From contig CP170561.1 in NCBI GenBank assembly GCA_042701975.1, positions 2,976,001-3,040,000 on the forward strand: 64,000 nt of DNA, read 5' to 3'. This DNA is from JAFALK01 sp042701975. Lineage in GTDB: Bacteria > Pseudomonadota > Gammaproteobacteria > Burkholderiales > Burkholderiaceae_C. This document shows positions 7,740 through 18,464 of the stretch, in pieces. The translations under genes were made by a program, and so were the position numbers. Positions within the stretch are counted from its first letter, which is position 1; every line of letters begins with the position of its first letter. The notes under the pieces were generated by a model. The model was given only the letters and a program-made list of their open reading frames with translations, did no database searches and was not told the origin of the DNA.

Positions 7740-7773
7740 AAAAAGCCGCTTGGCGCAAGCCAGGCGGCTTTTT
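7740..7773. terminator. Bidirectional intrinsic terminator
   Basis: A 15-base-pair stem (AAAAAGCCGCTTGGC paired with GCCAGGCGGCTTTTT, allowing one G-T) closes on a GCAA tetraloop. A-rich on the left and T-rich on the right, it can stop transcripts from the lipoprotein (plus) and the MBL-fold gene (minus), which converge here. Confidence 0.92.
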
Positions 7774-7801
7774 CTATTTTGTTTTCAGGAAAACCGGAAA
7801 T

Positions 7802-8578
7802 TTAGATTTCCGACCAGCCGAATCCCTCCTGGGGATCGGCCACACCAATTTCAGCGGCCGCGCAGCCTCGCACCGGGGCCAGCGCAGTGGTCGCCAGGGC
7901 AGGGCTGTTGTTGCGCTCGGAGAGATGGGCCGCCACGACGGTATGAAGCCCGGCGTGCTGGACCTGGGCCAGCAACTCGGCCGCCGTGGCGTTCGAGAGA
8001 TGCCCGTGCGTGCCCAGGATGCGCCGCTTGAGCGATTCCGGATAAGAGCCTGATCGCAGCATCGCCTCGTCGTGATTGCACTCCAGCAGCAGGGCATCGA
8101 GCCCGCGCAGGGCAGCCAGCGGGCGCGGGGCGATGGAGCCGATGTCGGTCAGGACGCCGAAGTGGCGCAGGCCGTCGGTGAGTGTGAGCTGCAGCGGCTC
8201 GTTGGCATCGTGGGGCACGGAGAAGGGCTGCAGGCAGAGGTCGCCGACCTCGACCGTGTCGCCGTCGCTCACGAACCGCAGCAGCGCCGGATCGAAGTCC
8301 GCATCTCCCATGGCCCGCCAGGTGCCCCGACTCGTCACGATCGGCACACGGTGCTTGCGTGCCAGCGTCAGCACGCCGGTGGCGTGGTCGCCATGCTCGT
8401 GCGTGACGAAGACGGCGGCCAGCTCACCCGGCTGGGTGCCGGCGCGCTCCATGCGGCGCGTGAGCTCGCGCAGGGAAAAGCCGCTGTCGATCAGGACCAG
8501 CGTCGTGGTGATGCCTTGTGAGGCCTCCACCAAGGTGGCGTTGCCGCTGCTGCCGCTGCCGAGGCTGGTGAAGCGCAT
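7802..8578 (-). CDS. MBL-fold metallo-hydrolase (YycJ/WalJ-like)
   Basis: A 258-residue cytosolic metallo-beta-lactamase-fold hydrolase. The N-terminal GSGSSGNATLV and the metal motif VTHEHGDHATG (HxHxDH) are diagnostic, with later metal ligands suggested by SVPHDA, LECNHDEAML and GTHGHLSN. Proteins of this subgroup include the YycJ/WalJ exonuclease-like family, and a nuclease or phosphodiesterase role is plausible but unproven. It lies downstream of bamC, separated by a terminator, and converges on the lipoprotein. Confidence 0.9.
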   Translation of the reverse strand: MRFTSLGSGSSGNATLVEASQGITTTLVLIDSGFSLRELTRRMERAGTQPGELAAVFVTHEHGDHATGVLTLARKHRVPIVTSRGTWRAMGDADFDPALLRFVSDGDTVEVGDLCLQPFSVPHDANEPLQLTLTDGLRHFGVLTDIGSIAPRPLAALRGLDALLLECNHDEAMLRSGSYPESLKRRILGTHGHLSNATAAELLAQVQHAGLHTVVAAHLSERNNSPALATTALAPVRGCAAAEIGVADPQEGFGWSEI

Positions 8579-8608
8579 TGCTTCCCGCTCCTACTTCTTC
8601 GTTCAATG

Positions 8609-8637
8609 AAAAACGCCGCTGCATGGGCAGCGGCGTT
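8609..8637 (-). terminator. Intrinsic terminator after bamC
   Basis: AACGCCGCTGC (8612-8622) pairs perfectly with GCAGCGGCGTT (8627-8637) around an ATGG loop. Read on the minus strand, the stem ends in a run of T (complement of 8609-8613), just past the bamC stop. Confidence 0.85.
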
Positions 8638-8657
8638 GGTCAAGCCTTGTCGAGGGC

Positions 8658-9848
8658 TTACTTCAAGTCGTCCATGAGCATCGAGAGGATGCGCTTGGCG
8701 TTCTCGTCTGTCGACTGCTTGCCGGTGTTGTCCAGGATGAGCACCGTGCTCTTCTCGCCCTCGGACTGCACCTTGACGCGGTACTTGTTGGCCCAGCCCG
8801 ATTCCTTGGCGCCGAAGAGCTTCTGGAAGAAGTTGGGCTCTTCCTTGCCGGCTTGCGTCGGGTCGGCGTAGCGCAGGTAGAACAGGCCTTGCGTGCGGTC
8901 GCGGTCTTCCACCGTGAAGCCATGGCGGTCCAGCGACTGGGCCACACGGCGCCATGCGCGGTCGAAGCCTTCGGCCACAGCGAGCTGGTTGGGCACGTCG
9001 GTCAGCGAACGCGGCTTGGTGGCCACGGCCACATCGTCGGTCTTGGCCGGAGCGGCCGGCGTGGCAGCTGCCGGAGCGGTCGAGCTGGCCACGGCCTTGG
9101 CGTCGGTTTCCTGGCCGCCGAGCTTGAGCATCAGGCGCGACAGCATGGTGGCTTCGAGCTGAGGATCGTTCGGACGCGGGCGCCAGACCAGGTTGGAGCG
9201 GCTGCTGTCTTGGAAGACTTCGGCCGTGCCTTGCTGGGTGATGTAGAGGTTGGTGCCGCCGGCCGGATCACGTTCCAGGCGGGTGCGGTACTTGTCGCGC
9301 AGGCCGGTGTCCCAGAGGTTGTCGAAGACCTTGCCCAGCGTGTTGCGGATGATGTCGTTGGGCAGCTTGGAGCGGTCTTCCAGCCAGTCGGTTTCCATCA
9401 CGCCGACTTCAGCGGCTTCGCTGCCGATGGCAAAGCCCTGGTCCAGCCAGAAGTTGCGGACCTGCGGCCAGAGCTGCTCGGGCGACAGCGCGCTGTGCAG
9501 CCAGCGTTCGCTGTTGTTCTTCTCGAAGCGCACGTCGCCGACGGCGTTCAGGGCGATGCGCGGCGAACCGGCGACAGGGGTGCCTGCCGTGGCGCGCGGC
9601 GCCGTGCCGTTGGCGGCCTGGGCCTGCATCTCGGCGGCGCTGATGACCGTGCCCGGGGCGACGGTCTTGTTGTTCAGCTGGCTGAGGTCGGGCGGGACCT
9701 GCAGGGCCTCGACCTGGCGGGCCTGGGTGCGGTAGTTGCTCTTGTCGCCGCCGAACCAGTCGCTGATGGTGCTGCAGCCAGCCAACGATGCGGCGAGCGT
9801 CAGGACCGCAAGGCGGACGGACGTGGAAGAAAAGGCCAAACGGGTCAT
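8658..9848 (-). CDS. bamC: Outer membrane protein assembly factor BamC (NlpB)
   Basis: Lipoprotein of the BAM complex that folds beta-barrel proteins into the outer membrane. The 396-residue precursor has a signal peptide with lipobox SLAGC (C25), then the BamC N-terminal unstructured region with YRTQARQVEALQVPPDL, the segment that contacts BamD in E. coli, and two helix-grip domains, the first around SERWLHSALSPEQLW and the second near LPVAEGFDRAW-like sequence. A linker of about 30 Ala/Pro-rich residues joins them. I chose the ATG at 9848 rather than 9875 because it gives a clean signal peptide. It follows dapA, the usual neighbour. Confidence 0.93.
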   Translation of the reverse strand: MTRLAFSSTSVRLAVLTLAASLAGCSTISDWFGGDKSNYRTQARQVEALQVPPDLSQLNNKTVAPGTVISAAEMQAQAANGTAPRATAGTPVAGSPRIALNAVGDVRFEKNNSERWLHSALSPEQLWPQVRNFWLDQGFAIGSEAAEVGVMETDWLEDRSKLPNDIIRNTLGKVFDNLWDTGLRDKYRTRLERDPAGGTNLYITQQGTAEVFQDSSRSNLVWRPRPNDPQLEATMLSRLMLKLGGQETDAKAVASSTAPAAATPAAPAKTDDVAVATKPRSLTDVPNQLAVAEGFDRAWRRVAQSLDRHGFTVEDRDRTQGLFYLRYADPTQAGKEEPNFFQKLFGAKESGWANKYRVKVQSEGEKSTVLILDNTGKQSTDENAKRILSMLMDDLK

Positions 9849-9930
9849 GGAACGGGTCACGCTGGAAATCTCCAAGGGGCGGCCGCCGATTTGTTGAAAA
9901 ACGGCCGCGGCGAAAAAGTCTCGGGTGCGA

Positions 9931-10812
9931 TTAGAGCAGACCGGCGTCCACCATGGCCTGAGTCACGCTCGCCTGGCCTGCGGCCGTCAGCGGAGTGATC
10001 GGCAGGCGCAAGCCGGGCTGGATGCGGCCCAGTTTGGCCAGCGCCCACTTGGCGGGCGCCGGGCTCGGTTCGCAGAACAGCTGCTTGTGCAGGCCCAGCA
10101 GCTTCATGTGGATGCCGGTGGCCGTCTTCACGTCGCCGGCCAGCGCTGCCTTGCACATCTCGCTCATCAGGCGCGGGGCCACGTTGGCCGTCACGCTGAC
10201 GTTGCCATGACCGCCCAGCAGCATCAGGGCCACGGCCGTGCCGTCATCACCCGAGTAGATGCTGAAGCTCTTCGGTGCATGCTTGATCAGCCATGCAGCG
10301 CGCTCGATGTTGCCGGTGGCTTCCTTGACGCCGAACACGCCCGGCAGCGAGGCGCAGCGCAGGGCGGTCTCGGGCTGCATATCAGCCACGGTGCGGCCTG
10401 GCACGTTGTAGAGCATCATCGGGATGTCCACGGCCTCGGCGATCGCCTTGTAGTGCTGGTAGATGCCTTCCTGCGAGGGCTTGTTGTAGTAGGGCACGAC
10501 GGACAGCGTGCAATCGGCGCCGACCTTCTTGGCGAAGTGGCTCAGCTCGATGGCTTCACGCGTGTTGTTCGCACCCGTGCCGGCCATGATGGCCACGCGG
10601 CCCGCGGCATGTTCGACGGCGGCGCGGATCACTTCCGCGTTCTCTTCCATGCTGACCGTCGGCGACTCGCCGGTGGTGCCCACGACGCAGATGCAATTGG
10701 TGCCTTCGGCAATGTGCCAGTCGATCAGGTTGCGCAGCGCCGAATAGTCGATGGCGCCGTCTTCGAGCATCGGCGTCACGAGGGCGACGATGCTTCCGGA
10801 AATGGGCTTCAT
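9931..10812 (-). CDS. dapA: 4-hydroxy-tetrahydrodipicolinate synthase
   Basis: First committed step of lysine/diaminopimelate synthesis: condenses pyruvate with aspartate semialdehyde. The 293-residue TIM barrel has the GTTGESPT phosphate-like loop, Y108-Y109 in VVPYYNKP, Y135 in LYNVPGR and the Schiff-base lysine K163 in GVKEATGN, matching the E. coli catalytic residues. Start is MKPISGS at 10812. It is followed by bamC after about 80 bases, the conserved dapA-bamC order. Confidence 0.97.
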   Translation of the reverse strand: MKPISGSIVALVTPMLEDGAIDYSALRNLIDWHIAEGTNCICVVGTTGESPTVSMEENAEVIRAAVEHAAGRVAIMAGTGANNTREAIELSHFAKKVGADCTLSVVPYYNKPSQEGIYQHYKAIAEAVDIPMMLYNVPGRTVADMQPETALRCASLPGVFGVKEATGNIERAAWLIKHAPKSFSIYSGDDGTAVALMLLGGHGNVSVTANVAPRLMSEMCKAALAGDVKTATGIHMKLLGLHKQLFCEPSPAPAKWALAKLGRIQPGLRLPITPLTAAGQASVTQAMVDAGLL

Positions 10813-10847
10813 GGAATAGGTATCGAACAAATTGGAATCGGGAGATT

Positions 10848-11357
10848 CTAGTCGGGGCGCACAGCCGCAATCCGCTGCACGAAGCGGGGGTTCTCCCCCG
10901 GCTCGTAAAGATCTTCGTAAGCGGCGATGCGCAGGCCGGCGCAGGCCTGGATGAGCTCGCCGGGCTGCAGCAGGAAATCGGGCCGCGAAGGGCGGCCGAT
11001 GCTTTCCTGGCCGGTGGCGAAGGTCTCGTAGATCAGCCAGCCGCCCGGGGCGACGCTCTGGACGATGGTGGGCAGCAGCGGGCGCCAGAGGTAGTTGGTG
11101 ACCAGCACGATGTCGAAGCGGCGGCCTTCGAGCGGCCAGGGGCCCGCCTCGATGTCGGCGTTGATGATCTCGACCTTGTCTTGCCAGGGCGCGGTGGCGG
11201 CCACGTCGCGGTCGACGCCTGTGACGGTCATGCCCAATTCCAGCAGATGCGGCAGATGCCGGCCGCTGCCGCAGGCGAGGTCCAGTGCCGTCTTGCCGGG
11301 TTGAGGTGCGGCGGCCCAGCGCAGCAGCCAGGGGGAGGGTGCGGAGAGCTTGTGCAT
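10848..11357 (-). CDS. Class I SAM-dependent methyltransferase (TehB-like)
   Basis: A 169-residue Rossmann-fold methyltransferase. SAM motif I is LDLACGSGRHL near residue 26, followed by the acidic residue in VTGVDRD, the motif IINADIEAGPWP, and DIVLVTNYLWRPLLP. This spacing is that of the small TehB/UbiE-like family. The substrate is not evident. It lies 36 bases upstream of dapA on the same strand and 11 bases downstream of the amidohydrolase, so it is probably in one transcript with them. Confidence 0.85.
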   Translation of the reverse strand: MHKLSAPSPWLLRWAAAPQPGKTALDLACGSGRHLPHLLELGMTVTGVDRDVAATAPWQDKVEIINADIEAGPWPLEGRRFDIVLVTNYLWRPLLPTIVQSVAPGGWLIYETFATGQESIGRPSRPDFLLQPGELIQACAGLRIAAYEDLYEPGENPRFVQRIAAVRPD

Positions 11358-11368
11358 GGTGTCGGTTC

Positions 11369-12715
11369 TCAGGGCTGGGCGCTGGAGGTGGTCTTCTTCT
11401 TGGGCGCCGGCTTCTTCTTGCTGGCGCCAGCCTTCTTCTTGGCGGGCGCTTCGGTGCTCTGGCTGGAGGCATCGGCGCTGTCGGCCACGGCCTCGTCCTG
11501 CGTCAGCAGCCGGCCGCCCTTGACCCGCAGCAGCGGCTGCTGCACGGCTTCGAGCTTCTCGGTCGGGTCCTCGGCCAGCAGCAGGAAGCTGGCTTCGCAG
11601 CCCGGCTCGAAGCAGCCCAGCTGCCGTTTGGGGAAGAGCGCGTGCGGCGTGGCGATGGTGGCCATGCGCAGCAACTCGACGTTGGAGAAGACCTGCGTGG
11701 CGGCCAGTGCCTTGAGCTCGGCCTGCGCGGTCTCGGTGAAGAGATCCGAGCCCAGCAGCAGATTCACGCCGGCCTCCTTGAGCACCAGCAGGTTGCGCTT
11801 GAGCGCTTCAGCCTGCGCGTTCTTCAGCTTGAACAGCTGCGAGGACGCCAGCCCGGTGATGACTGCGACCTTCTGCCGGTTCGCCTGCACGGCGCTCTCG
11901 GCACTGATCTGGAAGCGCTCGGGCGGCTCGCCGGGCGCCTGCGAATAGCCGGGGATGTGGTCAATGAAGTCCACGCCTGCACGCAGGGCGAGGTCGAAGT
12001 CCGCGGCGGTTTCCACATGGGCGATCACGCGCAGGCCGGCCTTGCGGGCGCGCTGGGCCAGCGCGATGGCCGTCTCGGCGTTCAAGCCCTGGCGGCCCGA
12101 GTACGCCAGCACCAGCCGCAGCGCGTCACTCTTGCGGGCCATCACCAGCGGCCATTTGCGGTCCACGTCCTCGGGCTTGTCCATCACGATGACGGCCTTG
12201 TCGACGAAATCCGCGCGGGTCTTGCCCGGCGAGGCGGCCACCAGGGCTGGCAGCGGCTGGCCTTCGGAGCTGGTGACGCATGCGGTGACGAAGACCACGT
12301 CCGGCGTCTCGGGCTTGGCAAAGCGCGGCCGCACGGGATCGACGCCGGCCGGATCGCCGCACAGCATCGCGGCGTAGTAGACGCCCTCGGCCACGTAGCG
12401 GTTGGCAAAACGGTCGGCGCCCCACTCGTTCTGCAGGTTGTAGTTGTGCGCCTCGGCCAGCGGCGGCAGCAGGAACTGGTTCTTCAGGTCCATGCTGCGG
12501 TTCACCTGCCTGGGCTTGGTGGCGGTGAACTTGCCATCCACCACATAGAGCGTGCCGCGCTTGAAACCGGCGCCGTCGAACCAACTGGCGTTCTTGAGCA
12601 TCAGGCTCAAAGGGGCGCTGGCGACGAAGGGGCGGCTGGCGGTTGGCTCGGCGTTTGCAGCAAAAGTGGCAGCAATGAATGCTGTGACGAAAAGAAAGCG
12701 GGGCAGTCTCGGCAT
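11369..12715 (-). CDS. Secreted amidohydrolase-family protein with altered metal motif
   Basis: A 448-residue protein with a signal peptide ending near FAANA, so periplasmic. The amidohydrolase barrel is recognisable: AEAHNYN at the strand-1 metal site, RVIAHVETA, DFIDHIPGY and LLLGSDLF (the terminal aspartate). The first motif should read HxH; here the second histidine is tyrosine (H-N-Y), so binuclear metal binding may be changed. The last ~30 residues are a Lys/Ala/Ser-rich tail with repeated KKK. The ATG at 12715 is preferred over an upstream TTG. It is divergent from parE with only 34 bases between starts. Substrate unknown. Confidence 0.82.
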   Translation of the reverse strand: MPRLPRFLFVTAFIAATFAANAEPTASRPFVASAPLSLMLKNASWFDGAGFKRGTLYVVDGKFTATKPRQVNRSMDLKNQFLLPPLAEAHNYNLQNEWGADRFANRYVAEGVYYAAMLCGDPAGVDPVRPRFAKPETPDVVFVTACVTSSEGQPLPALVAASPGKTRADFVDKAVIVMDKPEDVDRKWPLVMARKSDALRLVLAYSGRQGLNAETAIALAQRARKAGLRVIAHVETAADFDLALRAGVDFIDHIPGYSQAPGEPPERFQISAESAVQANRQKVAVITGLASSQLFKLKNAQAEALKRNLLVLKEAGVNLLLGSDLFTETAQAELKALAATQVFSNVELLRMATIATPHALFPKRQLGCFEPGCEASFLLLAEDPTEKLEAVQQPLLRVKGGRLLTQDEAVADSADASSQSTEAPAKKKAGASKKKPAPKKKTTSSAQP

Positions 12716-12735
12716 GGGAGGCAAATCCTAGTTCA

Positions 12736-12741
12736 TACAAT
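12736..12741 (+). promoter_or_regulatory. -10 box TACAAT, near-leaderless promoter of parE
   Basis: TACAAT ends 8 bases before the parE ATG, so a transcript from this box would begin at or within a base or two of the start codon. The -35 region is not recognisable. Confidence 0.4.
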
Positions 12742-12749
12742 CCCGCGCC

Positions 12750-14747
12750 ATGGCAAGCAAAAGCAATTCCGCCCAGCCGGGCAGTTATGGGGAAGCCTCG
12801 ATCCGCGTGCTCAAGGGCCTGGAGCCCGTCAAGCAGCGGCCGGGCATGTACACGCGCACCGACAATCCGCTGCACTGCATCCAGGAAGTCATCGACAACG
12901 CGGCCGACGAAGCCCTGGCCGGCTTCGGCCGCCGCATCGACGTGATCCAGCACGCCGACGGCTCGGTCTCGATCGCCGACGACGGCCGCGGCATCCCTTT
13001 CGGCCTGCACCCCGAGGAAGGCGTGCCGGTCATCGAGATCGTCTACACCCGCCTGCACGCCGGCGGCAAGTTTGACAAGGGCTCGGGCGGCGCCTACAGC
13101 TTCTCGGGCGGCCTGCACGGCGTCGGCGTCAGCGTGACGAACGCGTTAGCGAAGCGCCTGGAAGTGACCGTCTGGCGCGAGAAGCAGGTGGCGACGCTGG
13201 CCTTCGAGCACGGCGATGTGGTCGAGGCCGTCAAGGTGCGCCCGGCCGATACGTCGGGAAGAGGGGGCGACCGCAAGCAGGGCACGACCGTGCGCGTCTG
13301 GCCCGATGCCAAGTATTTCGAGGCTGCCGAGCTGCCCAAGGGCGAGCTCGTTCACCTGCTGCGCTCCAAGGCCGTGCTGATGCCGGGCGTGACCGTAACG
13401 CTCAAGAACGAGAAGAGCGGCGACACGCAGACCTGGACCTATGCCGGCGGCCTGCGTGACTACTTGATGCAGACGCTGGCCGCCGATCCGCTGATCCCGC
13501 TGATCGAAGGCCAGCAGTACGCCACCGCCGCCGAGAGCGAGAACTTCGCCGAAGGCGAGGGCGCGGCCTGGGCGCTGGCCTTCACGGAAGAAGGCACCGT
13601 CATGCGGGAGAGTTATGTCAACCTCATCCCGACCGTGGCCGGCGGCACGCACGAGAGCGGCTTGAAGGATGGGCTGTTCGCCGCGCTCAAGGGCTTCATC
13701 GAGATGCACTCGCTGCTGCCCAAGGGCGTGAAGCTGATGCCCGACGACGTGTTCTCGCGCGCCAGCTTCGTGCTGAGCGCCAAGGTGCTCGATCCGCAGT
13801 TCCAGGGCCAGACCAAGGAACGCCTCAACTCGCGCGATGCGTTGCGCCTTGTCTCCACCTACGTGAAGCCCATGTTGGAGCTCTGGCTCAACCAGCACGT
13901 GGAGATGGGCAAGAAGCTGGCCGAGCTGGCCATCAAGCAGGCCCAGACCCGCCAGCGCGCCGCGCAGAAGGTGGAGAAGCGCAAGGGCTCGGGCGTGGCC
14001 GTGCTGCCCGGCAAGCTGACCGACTGCGAGAGCCGCGACATCACGCTGAATGAGGTCTTCCTCGTGGAGGGCGACTCTGCCGGTGGCTCCGCCAAGATGG
14101 GCCGCGACAAGGAAACCCAGGCCATCCTGCCGTTGCGCGGCAAGGTGCTCAACGCCTGGGAGGTCGAGCGCGACCTGCTGTTCAAGAACAACGAGATCCA
14201 CGACATCTCCGTGGCGCTGGGCGTCGATCCGCACGGGCCTAACGACACGGTTGATCTGACCGGCCTGCGTTACGGCAAGGTCTGCATCCTGTCGGACGCC
14301 GACGTGGACGGCTCGCACATCCAGGTCCTGCTGCTGACGCTGTTCTTCAAGCACTTCCCGCGCCTGATCGAGGCCGGCCATGTGTTCGTGGCCCGCCCGC
14401 CGCTGTACCGCGTGGACGCGCCGGCCCGCGGCAAGAAGCCGGCCGCCAAGATCTACGCGCTGGACGAGGGCGAGCTGACCGCCACGCTGGACAAGCTGCG
14501 CAAGGAAGGCGCCCGCGAGGGTTCGTGGACCATCAGCCGCTTCAAGGGCCTGGGCGAGATGAGCGCCGAGCAGCTGTGGGACACCACGCTCAACCCCGAG
14601 ACTCGTCGTCTTTCGCCGATGCAACTCGGCGCGCTGGATTTCGCCGCCACCGTGGAGCTGATGAACAAGCTCATGGGCAAGGGCGAGGCCGGTTCGCGCC
14701 GCGAGCTGATGGAACTGCACGGCGACGCGATCGAAATCGACGTATGA
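12750..14747 (+). CDS. parE: DNA topoisomerase IV subunit B
   Basis: ATPase and Toprim subunit of topoisomerase IV, which decatenates daughter chromosomes. The 665-residue protein has the GHKL ATP-binding motifs VIDNAADEAL and IADDGRGIPFG, the lid YSFSGGLHGVG, the transducer region, and the Toprim motifs VFLVEGDSAGGSAKMGRD and LSDADVDGSHI. The PLRGKVLNAWE motif is that of ParE rather than GyrB. Its stop overlaps the next gene as ATGA. Length is about that of E. coli ParE (630). Confidence 0.97.
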   Translation: MASKSNSAQPGSYGEASIRVLKGLEPVKQRPGMYTRTDNPLHCIQEVIDNAADEALAGFGRRIDVIQHADGSVSIADDGRGIPFGLHPEEGVPVIEIVYTRLHAGGKFDKGSGGAYSFSGGLHGVGVSVTNALAKRLEVTVWREKQVATLAFEHGDVVEAVKVRPADTSGRGGDRKQGTTVRVWPDAKYFEAAELPKGELVHLLRSKAVLMPGVTVTLKNEKSGDTQTWTYAGGLRDYLMQTLAADPLIPLIEGQQYATAAESENFAEGEGAAWALAFTEEGTVMRESYVNLIPTVAGGTHESGLKDGLFAALKGFIEMHSLLPKGVKLMPDDVFSRASFVLSAKVLDPQFQGQTKERLNSRDALRLVSTYVKPMLELWLNQHVEMGKKLAELAIKQAQTRQRAAQKVEKRKGSGVAVLPGKLTDCESRDITLNEVFLVEGDSAGGSAKMGRDKETQAILPLRGKVLNAWEVERDLLFKNNEIHDISVALGVDPHGPNDTVDLTGLRYGKVCILSDADVDGSHIQVLLLTLFFKHFPRLIEAGHVFVARPPLYRVDAPARGKKPAAKIYALDEGELTATLDKLRKEGAREGSWTISRFKGLGEMSAEQLWDTTLNPETRRLSPMQLGALDFAATVELMNKLMGKGEAGSRRELMELHGDAIEIDV

Positions 14748-15408
14748 AGCACATTGCCGTCGCCTTGCTCCTCGGTTCGGCCGCGCTGTCCGCGCACGCC
14801 GAACTGTGGGGTTATGTCGACGGCGCCGGCGTGGCCCGCGTGGCCGATCGCAAGCTCAACGGCAGCTACAGCCTCATCATGGGCGACGGCAATACCGCCC
14901 AGGGCCGCGTGCCCGGCAAGCTCGACGGCAGCGAGAACCTGCTGACCTGGCTGGAGATCGCGCCCGAGGTCAAGGTCCAGCAGCCGCTGCTGCGCGAGGC
15001 CGCGGCCCGACACGGCGTGGACATGGAGCTGCTCAAGGCCATCATCACCGTCGAATCCGGCTTCAAGGCGGACGCCGTTTCGCCGCGCGGCGCCTTGGGC
15101 CTGATGCAGCTCACGCCCGACGCCGGCGAGCGCTACGGCAAGACGCGCGAGCGCGGTGCCCTGCTCAACCCCAAGACCAACATCGAGGCCGGCGCACGCA
15201 TGCTGGCCGACCTGATCCGTCGCTTCGGTCGCATCGACGCGGCCCTGGCGGCCTGGAACGCGGGCGAGGGCACGGTGCGCCGTGCCGGCAACCGCGTGCC
15301 CGACATCGCTGAAACCCAGGCCCATGTGCAGCTCGTGCTTGAGCTCTACTGGGCCCTGCTGCAACGCAGCCTGCCCGCCAAGGCGCGGCAGATCCGCATC
15401 GAAACCCA

Positions 15409-15412
<4 letters not shown>
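14744..15412 (+). CDS. Periplasmic lytic transglycosylase (SLT domain)
   Basis: A 222-residue precursor with an N-terminal signal peptide ending near LSAHA, so a periplasmic peptidoglycan lyase. The SLT fold is shown by the catalytic glutamate E104 in ITVESGFK, followed by SPRGALGLMQLTP, NIEAGARMLADL and ALAAWNAGEGTV. An N-terminal ~80-residue region (WGYVDGAGVARVADRK) resembles the DUF4124-like start of some transglycosylases. It is joined to parE and parC by ATGA overlaps at both ends, which implies a single coupled operon for cell wall remodelling and chromosome decatenation. Confidence 0.93.
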
Positions 15413-17739
<2,327 letters not shown>

Positions 17740-17740
17740 T

Positions 17741-18403
17741 ATGGGAGCCAAGACCTGGATGCTCGTGGCGTCGGATGACGACGCCCGCAAGGCTTTGCAA
17801 GGGCCACCGGTGCTGGACCGTGCTGCGACTTTGCGCCTGTGCTCGGCACTGTTTCCCGGCGAACAATTGGAGGAACGCGGCGAGAGTTCGCTCCTGGAAG
17901 CCTTGCCCTACGGCCGCGAGGTGACAGCCGGCGTGGTGAACGGTGTTGCGGTGGTCGCCTGTTTCGACTTCCTGCTCGAACGGCCGTCGCAGTTGCCGGT
18001 GCGCTTTCTCCAGGCGCTGGGAAAGCGGCATGTCTATCTGCATTGCATGATCAGCACGATCGACGGCTTTGCGTATGCACACTGGATCGACGGCCAACTG
18101 CAGCGATCGCTGAGCCTCGCGGCTGACTCCGGCGTGATCGAGGACATCGGCGAGCGCTACGAATTCGAGCGGCCGTATTGGGCGGGCGAACATCCGGCCT
18201 GCGATCCCGATGAAGAGCCGGACAGCTATCCCTTTGTCTTCCATCCGCTCGATCTGGGTGAGGCCGCGCTGCGGGAGTTCTTCGGCTATCAGCTGGAAGG
18301 CTTGGTGGACGACAGCCTGCTGGAGCCTGAGTCGGTCCCTCTTCTTCGCTTCGAGCGCCGCCTGCCGTGGTGGCAGCGGTGGCTGAGCAGGCTGAAGGCC
18401 TGA
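17741..18403 (+). CDS. DUF6928-family protein
   Basis: A 220-residue soluble protein starting MGAKTWMLV one base after the parC stop. It carries motifs I associate with the DUF6928 family: ERPSQLPVRFL, the HCMISTIDGFAYAHW strand-rich stretch, RSLSLAADSGVIEDIGE and FERPYWAGEHP, followed by FHPLDLGEAALREFFGY. No catalytic motif, signal peptide or membrane segment is visible. Function is unknown. The position suggests read-through from the parE-parC operon; a GC-rich hairpin follows at 18411. Confidence 0.8.
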   Translation: MGAKTWMLVASDDDARKALQGPPVLDRAATLRLCSALFPGEQLEERGESSLLEALPYGREVTAGVVNGVAVVACFDFLLERPSQLPVRFLQALGKRHVYLHCMISTIDGFAYAHWIDGQLQRSLSLAADSGVIEDIGERYEFERPYWAGEHPACDPDEEPDSYPFVFHPLDLGEAALREFFGYQLEGLVDDSLLEPESVPLLRFERRLPWWQRWLSRLKA

Positions 18404-18410
18404 CTTTTGT

Positions 18411-18430
18411 CCAGGGCCGGGAGGCCCTGG
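18411..18430. terminator. GC-rich hairpin after the parC operon
   Basis: CCAGGGCC and GGCCCTGG form a perfect 8-base-pair stem with a GGGA loop. No T-tract follows, so it is a weak terminator candidate or an RNA-stabilising hairpin. Confidence 0.45.
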
Positions 18431-18464
18431 CTATGCTCGTTCCACCTCAAAAGTGGAGCGAGAC

